Positions 35,601-44,254 of a DNA stretch of 64,000 bases are shown piece by piece. The translations under genes and the position numbers were made by a program. The notes under the pieces were generated by a model that was given only the letters and a program-made list of their open reading frames with translations, was not told where the DNA came from and ran no database searches. Location: assembly GCF_000772945.1 (NCBI RefSeq), contig NZ_JPVN01000010.1, positions 62,001 to 126,000 on the forward strand, read 5' to 3'. Each line of letters begins with the position of its first letter. Position 1 is the stretch's first letter. Source of the DNA: Ureibacillus manganicus DSM 26584 (lineage in GTDB: Bacteria; Bacillota; Bacilli; Bacillales_A; Planococcaceae).

Positions 35601-37856
35601 TTACTCCAATTTCTCAATATATCCATGTTTTAAACAAACTGAAACCTGAAATTTTTTAATTTCACTTTCGAAACGTATTTCTAGTACTTCAGAATTACAA
35701 CTAATTATTTCACCTTGTCCAAATAATATATGCTTTACAAACATCCCTACTTTTAGCAAAGTTCTGTCTTGAATAGTATTTGAGTTAAAGATGAATTTAT
35801 TTTTAGGTTCCTGTTTTGAAAAGACTTTTTTAGGTTTCGGTTGAGGCGCTTCAACTGGAGTGACTAAATTTTGAACTTGTTTAAAAAACTCTGATAGTTT
35901 TACTTTTTTATCAAATCTTTTAAAATAAGTAACTAACTCTAAGTTTAATTTTGCCCTAGTCATACCTACATAAAATAATCTTACTTCTTCTTCCATTTCT
36001 TCTTCTAAATTTAGCAGTTCTTCCTCAAGGATTTTACTTTTTTCATCTGATTTTTCACTCTTTGATGTAGATGGAATGATTCCTTCTATTAAATCAATCA
36101 TAAAAACCGTCTCAAATTCCAAACCTTTTGAACTGTGGAGTGTTGAAAATGTAACTGCATTTTCACCCTTATTAAATTTGGATGATTTCATTAGGGAATC
36201 CAGATACTTAATACGGTTAGCAAATTCAATCATCGTGTTTGTAGATTCGGAAATTATTTCGAGAGTATTTACTATTTCAAGAGCATACTCGAGGTTATAT
36301 CCCTTACTTTTACAAATAAATTCAAGTGAACTTTCATAGCCTAACTCATTTCTAATAATTTGCATTACACTTTTTGGGGAGGCTGTTTTAATTTTATTAT
36401 ACGAATCCTTAAATTTTTTTACTTTTTCAATTTGATAATCTTCTAATTTTACAAGAGAGAGTAAGTTATCAAAAACAGATTCTTTAGTAAGAGGTTGATT
36501 GGTATAAAACTTTTTCAATTCCTCGAATTGGGATTTTTTTATATAAGCATTAAATTTTGAGTAGATTGTTTCAAATACATCTATACGGCTAAAATCATAA
36601 GAAAGCCGCATAAAATTGAGAATATCTTGAACTACCCAATGAGTGAAAAAGCGATTGTCTGAATCTTTCATGTAAAATGGGATATTCGCCTTGTCGAAAG
36701 AATCTATTAATAGGATTGCCGATGAATTATTTCTATATAATATTGCTACTTCAGCTAAATCTTCTAATTTTAAGATTTGATTTACTAAGTAAACTGATTG
36801 AGTTTTATATTCTGTTAAAGCCTTAAACTTAATCGGTTTATATTGTGGGTTACTAGTAAACATATTTTTCTCATACCGCTTCTTGTTTTGCTTAATAAAC
36901 ACATTTGCAATATCAACTATATCTTTCGAGGATCTGTAGTTTTGAAGCATCATTAAAATTTTCGCATCTGGATATATACTTCTAAAATCCAACAAATACT
37001 GAGGTTCAGCTCCGCGCCAACTATAAATGGATTGGTCCTCATCTGCAACTACACATAAGTTTTTATGCTTATCGACTAGTTTTTGAATAATCGAATGTTG
37101 TACAAATGAAGTATCCTGGCTTTCATCCGTTAGAACATAATCAAACAATGTTTGATATCTAAATAAAATGGCATTATCTTTTTCTAATACCTCATTAGCA
37201 ATCGTAAGCATGTCATCATAATCAAGTAGAAGTTTGCCAGTCCCGTATTTCTTATAGTTTTCATATTCTTTCACAATCAGTTCTTTTTTAGGTACGTTTA
37301 TTGGAACTAGTGCCCATTTAGATTCAGGTAATAACTTATTCTTTATAAAGCTAATAAAAGTAATCAGTTCTTCCAATTGATCTTCTGTTGCTGGTTCGCC
37401 ATTTAACGATTTATATATATTTCTAATAATCTGTTTCTTATTTAGCTGTCGTTGTTGAATATGATTATTTTGGCTGGTGAAGTTATTATTTCCTTCTATC
37501 AACTGATACTCAATTCTTTGTTTAGCAAAATATTCACGCACCACTTGAAAAGCCAAGCTATGAATTATTGAAAACTCAACCATAGGAAGATTCGGAAAAA
37601 AACGCTTAAATCTCTCTTTCATATCGTTTGCCGATGCCCTGCTAAACGTAACTGCTTTTATCCTTGATGGAACAACACCGATTACCTCTATTAAATAACC
37701 TATTTTCATAATTAGTGTAGTTGTTTTACCAGAACCAGGCGAAGCTAATAAGAGCAGTGGGCCATTATTAGTTATCACCGCTTCTTGCTGAATATTATTT
37801 AGCGATACGCCCAATTCCCTTTTCTTATTATCAAAAAAATCATTACTTGAAACCAT
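35601..37856 (-). CDS. UvrD/Rep-type superfamily 1 DNA helicase
   Basis: 751 aa. Motif I ASPGSGKTT (K44), motif Ia VTFSRASANDMKER, motif II LTDESQD, motif III VVADEDQSIYSWRGA, motif IV LQNYRSS, motif V TLHSSKGLEFETVF and motif VI VRLFYVGMTRAK are in order, so it is a complete 3'-5' helicase. It is not PcrA in size or tail; it is closer in layout to the B. subtilis YjcD group. The C-terminal 60 residues (VGMFVKHILFGQGEI) form a small KOW/Tudor-like domain seen in UvrD/PcrA tails. Probable role in repair; no partner gene alongside. Confidence 0.88.
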   Translation of the reverse strand: MVSSNDFFDNKKRELGVSLNNIQQEAVITNNGPLLLLASPGSGKTTTLIMKIGYLIEVIGVVPSRIKAVTFSRASANDMKERFKRFFPNLPMVEFSIIHSLAFQVVREYFAKQRIEYQLIEGNNNFTSQNNHIQQRQLNKKQIIRNIYKSLNGEPATEDQLEELITFISFIKNKLLPESKWALVPINVPKKELIVKEYENYKKYGTGKLLLDYDDMLTIANEVLEKDNAILFRYQTLFDYVLTDESQDTSFVQHSIIQKLVDKHKNLCVVADEDQSIYSWRGAEPQYLLDFRSIYPDAKILMMLQNYRSSKDIVDIANVFIKQNKKRYEKNMFTSNPQYKPIKFKALTEYKTQSVYLVNQILKLEDLAEVAILYRNNSSAILLIDSFDKANIPFYMKDSDNRFFTHWVVQDILNFMRLSYDFSRIDVFETIYSKFNAYIKKSQFEELKKFYTNQPLTKESVFDNLLSLVKLEDYQIEKVKKFKDSYNKIKTASPKSVMQIIRNELGYESSLEFICKSKGYNLEYALEIVNTLEIISESTNTMIEFANRIKYLDSLMKSSKFNKGENAVTFSTLHSSKGLEFETVFMIDLIEGIIPSTSKSEKSDEKSKILEEELLNLEEEMEEEVRLFYVGMTRAKLNLELVTYFKRFDKKVKLSEFFKQVQNLVTPVEAPQPKPKKVFSKQEPKNKFIFNSNTIQDRTLLKVGMFVKHILFGQGEIISCNSEVLEIRFESEIKKFQVSVCLKHGYIEKLE

Positions 37857-38106
37857 AAGCGACCCCTTTGGATAGAAAAATATATAAATATTATCTGCAA
37901 TTTATTATTAATACTATCTTATCACAGTAAATGTAAGTGAAATCCAATAAACAACTTGAGATGAACTACAATCCTTTTATAGCTTATATATAGATTCAAT
38001 TATTCTATTAATAGTATTGAGTGCATAATATATTTTGACAGCCTAGTATACGCTTTTAAGTTTAAGAGTTTATAGACTCGTAATGACTAAATGGGGAGGT
38101 ATTTTT

Positions 38107-38865
38107 GTGGGGAGATTAGAAAACAAAGTAGCGATTATTACAGGGGCAGCCGGTGGACAAGGGGCTGCAGAAGCAAGATTGTTTGCAAGTGAAGGAGCAT
38201 ACGTTGTTGCAACAGATATGCAAGAGGAATTACTTTCAAAAACAGTTGAAGAAATTAACAAAGAATATAGTGGTAAAGTAATAGGATTAAAACATGACGT
38301 ATCCAAAGAAGATGATTGGAACACAGTTATTGAAGAGACGATCAAACATTTCAAAACAGTAGATATTTTAGTTAATAATGCAGGGATTCCAGGAAAGATA
38401 TCTGCAAGTGCTGAGGATTATGAAAAGAGCGATTGGGCAAAAGTTTTAGATGTAAACGTAACAGGAAATTTTTTAGGTATTAAAGCAGTGGCTCCAATTA
38501 TGAGAAGTAAAGGATCGGGTTCGATTATTAATATTTCATCTATCGCAGCAATTGTAGGAGAACAAGGAGGATTACCTTACCAAGCTTCTAAAGGTGCAAC
38601 CCGTGTATTAACAAAAGCTGCAGCCCTTGATCTAGCAAAGGATGGAATTCGCGTAAATTCAATACATCCTGGTCTTATAAAGACACCAATGTCCGATGCA
38701 GCACTAAATGACGAAACAAGAGAGCACATGATATCTACAATACCATTAGGCTTTATTGGAGAACCAGATGATATCGCATACCCTGTCTTGTTTTTAGCAT
38801 CTGATGAATCTCGTTTTATGACAGGTTCAGAAGTCGTTGTTGACGGTGGTACTATCGCACGATAA
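38107..38865 (+). CDS. Short-chain dehydrogenase/reductase
   Basis: Classical SDR of 252 aa: TGAAGGQG cofactor loop (TGxxxGxG), an acidic residue after strand 2 (VATDMQ) favouring NAD, NNAG, the catalytic Ser in NISSIAA, YQASK (YxxxK) and HPGLIKTPM. I start at GTG 38107, seven bases after GGGGAGG, because the ATG at 38083 lies upstream of that site. Substrate unknown. Single gene with its own terminator. Confidence 0.87.
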   Translation: MGRLENKVAIITGAAGGQGAAEARLFASEGAYVVATDMQEELLSKTVEEINKEYSGKVIGLKHDVSKEDDWNTVIEETIKHFKTVDILVNNAGIPGKISASAEDYEKSDWAKVLDVNVTGNFLGIKAVAPIMRSKGSGSIINISSIAAIVGEQGGLPYQASKGATRVLTKAAALDLAKDGIRVNSIHPGLIKTPMSDAALNDETREHMISTIPLGFIGEPDDIAYPVLFLASDESRFMTGSEVVVDGGTIAR

Positions 38866-38934
38866 AAACAACCAATGACCTCATATATTCAATTAGCGTG
38901 AAAACAATTTAATGTATATAGGATAATTTGAATG

Positions 38935-38974
38935 AAAAAAGAGTTCAGCTATATTTAGCTAGAACTCTTTTTTA
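38935..38974 (+). terminator. Terminator of the SDR gene
   Basis: AAAAGAGTTC..AGCTA / TAGCT..GAACTCTTTT with one bulged A, T run on the plus strand. Confidence 0.85.
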
Positions 38975-38992
38975 TTGTAAAAATGAAGATTA

Positions 38993-39086
38993 CTTGCTGC
39001 TATCGAAATTAACATAGTTATGCAACTCTAATAAATTCCTGAATAACAGCAACCTGGAATTTGTGAGTTGAAATTATTGTAAATCA
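38993..39086 (+). repeat. Dispersed structured repeat, copy A
   Basis: About 95 bp sharing a core (TTAACATAGTT, one variable base, TGCAACTCTAA, AAATTCC) with copy B at 51847-51957, in the same orientation. In both, CAACTC and AATTCC can pair with later GGAATT and GAGTT. Non-coding; lies between two convergent genes. Family unknown. Confidence 0.6.
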
Positions 39087-39115
39087 CTGCATTTGTACAA
39101 AGGAAAATCTTCTTT

Positions 39116-39973
39116 TTAAGAATGCCAGTTCTTTAAAAAATCTAAAAATAAATTTACATGTCGAAGATTTTGAACATATTTGTTGTAGTATAAATTTGTT
39201 TCACGAAAATATTCTTCATCACCAAACTCATTAAGCGAAATTTTATATAAATCTTCTCCTTCAATACTTATCTCTGATAATACGGCGATTCCCATCCCGT
39301 ACTTGACCATTTCTTTGCACGTTGCTGCTTGGTCGGTTTCAATAGATGGTTTAATAGGCTGTGTAAAATTCACGCGCCACCATTTATCGATCATTTGACT
39401 TAATGATAAATCAGTTTTATATGTAATGAATTGTAAATTTGGAATGTCTTCCTTTGTGAATGGAGTTTTGGATACAACATATAGTTCTTCCTTGTTTAGT
39501 AGATGTTGCTCAGTGTTAATTGTATAATTCCCTCGAATAATTGCTACATGAATTTGCTCTTGAGTAAGTGCCTCTTTAATATCACTACTCCAACCGGTTT
39601 TCAAATGAATATCAATAAGTGGGTACTTATTTTTAAATGCATTCAATAATTTTGGAAGTTTATATAAGGAAAAGAGTCCTGAAGCACCTATTTTAATCAT
39701 CCCTCTTACTTCTGCAGAAGCATTTGCAAGTTGCTCAATAAATAATTCTTCATTCTTAATAATTGTTAATGCATGTTCATGTAAAAGTCTCCCTTCCTCT
39801 GTAAATTCAATCCCCTTTGAGCCTCGAACTATAAGTGACACTTTATACTTTTTCTCTAATTGCTTAATACGATATGTTAAAGCTGGCTGTGAAATATAAA
39901 GGTTTGCTGCTGTATGTGTAATATTTCCTGTTTTATATAAATCAATCAATAATAGAGAATCATATAAATTCAT
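39116..39973 (-). CDS. LysR-family regulator of the tricarballylate-type locus
   Basis: 285-aa LysR protein with the N-terminal winged helix (LIDLYKTGNITHTAANLYISQPALTYRIKQLEKKY) and an effector domain (MIKIGASGLFSLYKLPKLLN, KEMVKYGMGIAVLSEISIEG). Start set at 39973, with GGGGTG six bases upstream. It is divergent from the AbrB-family and tcuA-like genes and probably controls them. It is clearly related to the LysR at 43338 (shared WW.NF/NY.P and GMG..(V/I).(S/P)EIS blocks), so the two are paralogues flanking the locus. Confidence 0.85.
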   Translation of the reverse strand: MNLYDSLLLIDLYKTGNITHTAANLYISQPALTYRIKQLEKKYKVSLIVRGSKGIEFTEEGRLLHEHALTIIKNEELFIEQLANASAEVRGMIKIGASGLFSLYKLPKLLNAFKNKYPLIDIHLKTGWSSDIKEALTQEQIHVAIIRGNYTINTEQHLLNKEELYVVSKTPFTKEDIPNLQFITYKTDLSLSQMIDKWWRVNFTQPIKPSIETDQAATCKEMVKYGMGIAVLSEISIEGEDLYKISLNEFGDEEYFRETNLYYNKYVQNLRHVNLFLDFLKNWHS

Positions 39974-40365
39974 TGATTTCACCCCGAAATAAAAAAGTTT
40001 TATAGTAATATTCAAAAAATAACTATTTTATTTATCTGAAAGTATCATGTATTCTGAATCAAGACAAGAGAGTCTTCCATTTTGTTGAAGAAAATTGAAG
40101 CTTATGTATTGGGTTAATTTCTCTAGATGTAATGGAGAGATGACTCTTGGGGAGGACCAGTTGAACGTACAATCGTTTCAATAGGTTCCGATTTTTTGGA
40201 GTTTTTGCATCACTAATCTCAACAGTGACTGTCGGTACTTTTTGGGTATTGTTATTGCATTTGTTTTAGGTAAAAGTGAACAGAACGAATCAGGATTCAT
40301 TTTACTAATCACAAAATACCTACTTTATTAGGACGATTAGTATTTGAATTGAAAGGGTGAGCAAT
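39974..40365. other. Divergent promoter region with a possible decayed ORF
   Basis: Next to the LysR gene lies ATAGTAATATT-CAAAA-AATAACTAT (about 40002-40026), a candidate operator. From about 40095 to 40290 the plus strand has hydrophobic codon runs (for example FGVFASLISTVTVGTFWVLLL) that break by frameshifts and stops, which suggests the rest of a former membrane protein gene. Confidence 0.35.
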
Positions 40366-41391
40366 TTGCATGTAGTTTTCCCTATTATAACAGTATTTTT
40401 AGTAGCTCTTTTAGGTGTTAGTATATTTAGTCTCCTCTCCTTTCCGATGCCATGGATGCTAGGATCCCTATTTGGTGTCCTTTTATCTCAGTTTCTGCTT
40501 AAAGTTCCATATCAGTGGCCAGTTTCGTTTAGAAATATTGGACTAGCCATTGTTGGCACTGCGATTGGACAACTTTTTACTTTAGAACTTTTATTATTGA
40601 TAAGACATTCACTTATTTTTATTCTCATATTAAATATATTTCTTTGCATATTTAGCATTTTTTTAGCATTTATCATCCATCGTGTCACAAAGATCTCATT
40701 GCCTACTGCAATTACAGCTAGTATCCCAGGTGGAATCTCCCAGTTAGTAGTGTTTGCGGAAGAACAAAAAAATTTGGATGTAACTGTCATAACATTCTTT
40801 CATATCGTCCGTGTCATTTCTGTTGTCGGTTTTATTCCTTTTATTGTCTCAATAACGAATCAGACTAACACAGCGGTTACTATTGAAACTCCAGATTATT
40901 TGTATAACCTGTTTATTATTTTTCTTGGCTTTTTAGTTATACCTATCGGGAAGAAACTTCGACTTCCCGTACCATATTTTTTAACGCCTGTTATTTTAGG
41001 ACTATTACTTAGTTTTACTCCTCTGGAACCAGTGGCAATGAATGATTCATTTTTACATATTGCTCAGCTAACGATTGGTGCTTACATTGGATTAATGTTA
41101 AAATCACAATCTTTACATTTAAAGAAATCAATTTTAATAAGCGGCGTACTGAGTGCCCTATTATTAATAACACTGACATTTGGAATTGCAGAGATTATGG
41201 TTTGTTTATATGATATGGATTTTAAAACGAGTTTTCTAAGTACAGCCCCTGGTGGCATGGATCAGATGGGATTAATTGCAACTGCTGTTCATGCAGATGC
41301 TACCCAAGTAACAGTATTCCAATTGTTTAGAATGCTTTTTATTTATGTTGTAATTTTACCGATTTTGAAATGGTATTTCACTAAGGAATAG
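40366..41391 (+). CDS. AbrB-family membrane protein (transporter-like)
   Basis: 341 aa with about ten membrane segments in two repeats (MPWMLGSLFGVLLSQFLL; LPVPYFLTPVILGLLLSFTP), and the family motif STAPGGMDQMGLIATAVHAD. Databases often call it AbrB regulator or ammonia monooxygenase, but it is a membrane protein, probably a carrier. The start is TTG at 40366, after AAAGGGTGA; the GTG at 40357 lies inside that site. It precedes tcuA on the same strand and may carry its substrate. Confidence 0.82.
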   Translation: MHVVFPIITVFLVALLGVSIFSLLSFPMPWMLGSLFGVLLSQFLLKVPYQWPVSFRNIGLAIVGTAIGQLFTLELLLLIRHSLIFILILNIFLCIFSIFLAFIIHRVTKISLPTAITASIPGGISQLVVFAEEQKNLDVTVITFFHIVRVISVVGFIPFIVSITNQTNTAVTIETPDYLYNLFIIFLGFLVIPIGKKLRLPVPYFLTPVILGLLLSFTPLEPVAMNDSFLHIAQLTIGAYIGLMLKSQSLHLKKSILISGVLSALLLITLTFGIAEIMVCLYDMDFKTSFLSTAPGGMDQMGLIATAVHADATQVTVFQLFRMLFIYVVILPILKWYFTKE

Positions 41392-41486
41392 AAAAATTTT
41401 ATGGTCAACATAAAAAAGTTGTATTTAATTTATTACAATATATAAACTATGATAATTTTAATAACCAAGCAAAGGGGAAATATACA

Positions 41487-42968
41487 TTGTCAAACTATGA
41501 TGTAATCGTTGTTGGTGCTGGTAATGCAGCTTTATGTGCAGCCATTTCTGCAAAAGAACAGGGGAGCCGTGTATTAGTATTAGAAAAAGGTCCAATTGAA
41601 AAACGTGGAGGTAACTCATTCTTCACAGACGGCGCTATCCGTGTAGCCTATAACAATTTTAATGCTATAACAAATCTTATTGATTTAGATGAAGAAACGT
41701 ATAAAAAAATTGATATGCCCGAATATTCAGCGCAAGACTTTTACGATGATATCATGCGTGTTTCACAAAACCAAAGTAAACCAGAACTAATTAACCAACT
41801 TGTAACACAATCACTTCATACGATTGAGTGGATGAAATCCCATGGTGTTGAATTCGAATTAAACTATGCTAACCAATCATTTGAAAAAGAAGGTAGAATT
41901 CAATTTTGGGGTGGCCTGCCAATTAAAACAGTTGAAAAAGGGATTGGTTTAATGCGTAGCTTATTCAACCGCTGTGAAGAATTAGGAATTGATGTTTGGT
42001 ATGAATCTGCAGCTACGAAAATAATGACAGAAAATAACGAAGTAACAGGGTTAGAAGTAAAGACAAAAGAAGGTACACAAAAGATACCTTGCCAAAGTGT
42101 TGTGCTTGCTTGTGGTAGTTTCGAAGCTGACAAGAAAAAACGTGCAGAAGCACTAGGTGAGGAATGGAATGCAGCACTTGTACGTGGAACAGAGTTTAAC
42201 ACTGGTGATGGTATTGATATGGCTGTTGAAGTTGGTGCACAAAAGTTTGGTCAATACGATGGCTGTCATGCAATTGGTACAGATGCAAACGCACCAAGAG
42301 TTGGTGATTTCCAAAAACCTGGAGACATTTTCAAGAAGCACTCATATCCGTACAGCGTTATGGTTAACGTAGATGGTAACCGCTTCGTTGATGAAGGTGC
42401 AGATTTCCGTAATTACACATACGCAAAATATGGTAAAGAGGTATTAAAACAACCAAAAAATATTGCATACCAAATTTATGATGCAAAAGTTCGACCAATA
42501 TTACGTGAAGAATATAATTTAGAAGAAGCAACATTTTTTGAAGCGCCAACTATAGAAGAACTAGCTGTAAAAATTGATATTAATAAAGAACAATTTTTAC
42601 AAACCATAAAGGAATTTAACGAAGCTGTACAAGAAGGTGTGTTCAATCCTTCTGATAAAGACGGCAAAGGAACGAAAGGTATTACACCGCCAAAATCAAA
42701 CTGGGCACAAACAATTAGTGAAGGTCCGTTTTATGCATTCCCAGTAACATGTGGTATTACGTTCTCGTTTGGTGGTTTAGCTACTACACCAGATGGAGAA
42801 GTCCTTCGTGAAAATGGGGAAAAAATTGAAGGTCTTTTCGCTGCTGGTGAAATGATTGGTGGTATTTTCTATGAAAACTACCCAGGTGGATCTGGTTTAA
42901 TGTCGGGATCTGTATTTGGAAAATTAGCTGGTAAATCAGCTGCAACACATGCCCAAGCGGTAAAATAA
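41487..42968 (+). CDS. tcuA: FAD-dependent tricarballylate dehydrogenase-like (TcuA)
   Basis: 493-aa flavoprotein of the fumarate reductase/SdhA class. FAD motif VGAGNAALCAAISAKEQG, then EKRGGNSFFTDGAIR, and the C-terminal GLFAAGEMIGGIFYENYPGGSGLMSG match TcuA, which oxidises tricarballylate to cis-aconitate. Related enzymes use urocanate, fumarate or 3-ketosteroids, so the exact acid is less sure. Start is TTG with AAAGGGG nine bases upstream. TcuB (the electron partner) is not encoded next to it. Confidence 0.82.
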   Translation: MSNYDVIVVGAGNAALCAAISAKEQGSRVLVLEKGPIEKRGGNSFFTDGAIRVAYNNFNAITNLIDLDEETYKKIDMPEYSAQDFYDDIMRVSQNQSKPELINQLVTQSLHTIEWMKSHGVEFELNYANQSFEKEGRIQFWGGLPIKTVEKGIGLMRSLFNRCEELGIDVWYESAATKIMTENNEVTGLEVKTKEGTQKIPCQSVVLACGSFEADKKKRAEALGEEWNAALVRGTEFNTGDGIDMAVEVGAQKFGQYDGCHAIGTDANAPRVGDFQKPGDIFKKHSYPYSVMVNVDGNRFVDEGADFRNYTYAKYGKEVLKQPKNIAYQIYDAKVRPILREEYNLEEATFFEAPTIEELAVKIDINKEQFLQTIKEFNEAVQEGVFNPSDKDGKGTKGITPPKSNWAQTISEGPFYAFPVTCGITFSFGGLATTPDGEVLRENGEKIEGLFAAGEMIGGIFYENYPGGSGLMSGSVFGKLAGKSAATHAQAVK

Positions 42969-43011
42969 TTAAATCTTAAATACAAAAAAGTATTAACTTT
43001 GTTATTAAATA

Positions 43012-43051
43012 AAACGACCTTCCAAAATTGGATTGGTCGTTTATTTTTTCA
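43012..43051 (+). terminator. Terminator after tcuA
   Basis: AAACGACC / GGTCGTTT with an inner CCAAAATTGG palindrome; followed by ATTTTTT. Confidence 0.85.
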
Positions 43052-43146
43052 AAAATAGTATTTCGAGCTTTTTCAATTCTTGAAATAATCGTTATTTGAC
43101 TAACACGGTCAAAATGTAACTCTTGAATCTGCAACAAATAATCACT

Positions 43147-43194
43147 AAAAAACCTTCTGTCTTAAGTGCCATGCTTCTTAAATTATACAGAAGG
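43147..43194 (-). terminator. Orphan minus-strand terminator between tcuA and LysR
   Basis: CCTTCTGT / ACAGAAGG plus inner CTTAAG / CTTAA pairing, six T on the minus strand. No minus-strand gene lies between it and the LysR start at 43338, so it may end a short antisense-side RNA. The rest of the gap (42969-43337) holds the LysR promoter region. Confidence 0.6.
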
Positions 43195-43270
43195 CTATAG
43201 ATGATTAATTTAAATAGGTAGAATATTGATAGTATTCATACTACTCTATTGACCAAAAGTAAATACAGAA

Positions 43271-43287
43271 ATACTATATTATAGTAT
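43271..43287. promoter_or_regulatory. Palindromic operator-like site upstream of LysR
   Basis: ATACTATA-T-TATAGTAT is a perfect 17-nt palindrome about 50 bp before the LysR start; a probable autoregulatory site or a -10 region. Confidence 0.45.
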
Positions 43288-43337
43288 CTAGTAGATTAAT
43301 GTAAAAATCCACACTATAAATCGAAAGGAGATTACGA

Positions 43338-44252
43338 ATGAATATAAAGGACTGTACTCTTTTAGTAACACTATTTAATGAAAAAAGCTTAACTAAAGTT
43401 GCAGATAAACTTTTTATCTCTCAGCCGGCAATTTCTTATAGACTTCGCCAAATTGAGGAACAATTTGATGTTAAAATTGTAGGTAGAAACAACAAGGGTG
43501 TTATTTTCACTCCTGAAGGTGAGCATATTGTGAAGTTTGCCCAGCGAGTGCTTAACGATTATTCTACGACTCGAGACTATGTTCTAAATTTGAGTAATGA
43601 AATTCGCGGTGTTCTACGACTCGCAGTAACTAGTAATTTTGCTCATTACGTAATGCCCAAAATATTACAACGGTTCTCAGAAATCTATCCACTTGTACAA
43701 ATAAAACTTGAAACTGGCACTAGTATAAATGCGCTTAAAATCTTAAATGATGACGAAGTCCATATTTCCATACTTAGAGGTGAACATTCCTGGTTTGAGG
43801 GAAAAAGTTTAATACAGCGAGAACGGTTACATTTAATTTCCTCCACTCCTATAGACTTTGAAAGTTTACCTCATCAACCTAGAATATATTACAGAACGGA
43901 TCCATTACTCAGTCAACTTATTGAGAACTGGTGGACAGAAAACTACGAAGTACCATCAAATATTGTCGTTGAAGCAAATAAAGTTGAGGCATGTAGAGAA
44001 TTAGCTAGAACCGGAATGGGCTATACAATCATTCCAGAAATTTCACTAAATCATACCCATTTTAAAGAAATGTATATATATCCACTTAAAAATGCATCTA
44101 ATGAATTGATTTTAAGAAATACGTGGCTCTTTTATAAGAATAAGTCTCGAGGTCTTACTGTGGTTGATGCATTTATAAAATTTATTGAAAATGAGATTTC
44201 TATTGGGCAACTGACAAAATCGTATGATTTGAATGAAAATGAAAATTTGTAG
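43338..44252 (+). CDS. LysR-family regulator
   Basis: 304 aa: winged helix (LVTLFNEKSLTKVADKLFISQPAISYRLRQIEEQF) and effector domain (LRLAVTSNFAHYVMPKILQRF, RELARTGMGYTIIPEISL). Paralogue of the LysR at 39116-39973. GAAAGGAG precedes the ATG. The gene converges on the second peptide importer, with only 2 bp between the two stop codons. It may control tcuA, the importer, or both; sequence alone does not decide. Confidence 0.86.
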   Translation: MNIKDCTLLVTLFNEKSLTKVADKLFISQPAISYRLRQIEEQFDVKIVGRNNKGVIFTPEGEHIVKFAQRVLNDYSTTRDYVLNLSNEIRGVLRLAVTSNFAHYVMPKILQRFSEIYPLVQIKLETGTSINALKILNDDEVHISILRGEHSWFEGKSLIQRERLHLISSTPIDFESLPHQPRIYYRTDPLLSQLIENWWTENYEVPSNIVVEANKVEACRELARTGMGYTIIPEISLNHTHFKEMYIYPLKNASNELILRNTWLFYKNKSRGLTVVDAFIKFIENEISIGQLTKSYDLNENENL

Positions 44253-44254
44253 TA

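Noticed and set aside
42969-43337. Repeat copy C near 43110 (TGTAACTCTTGAATCTGCAAC)
   Set aside because: Only short words match the dispersed repeat; the paired blocks are absent.
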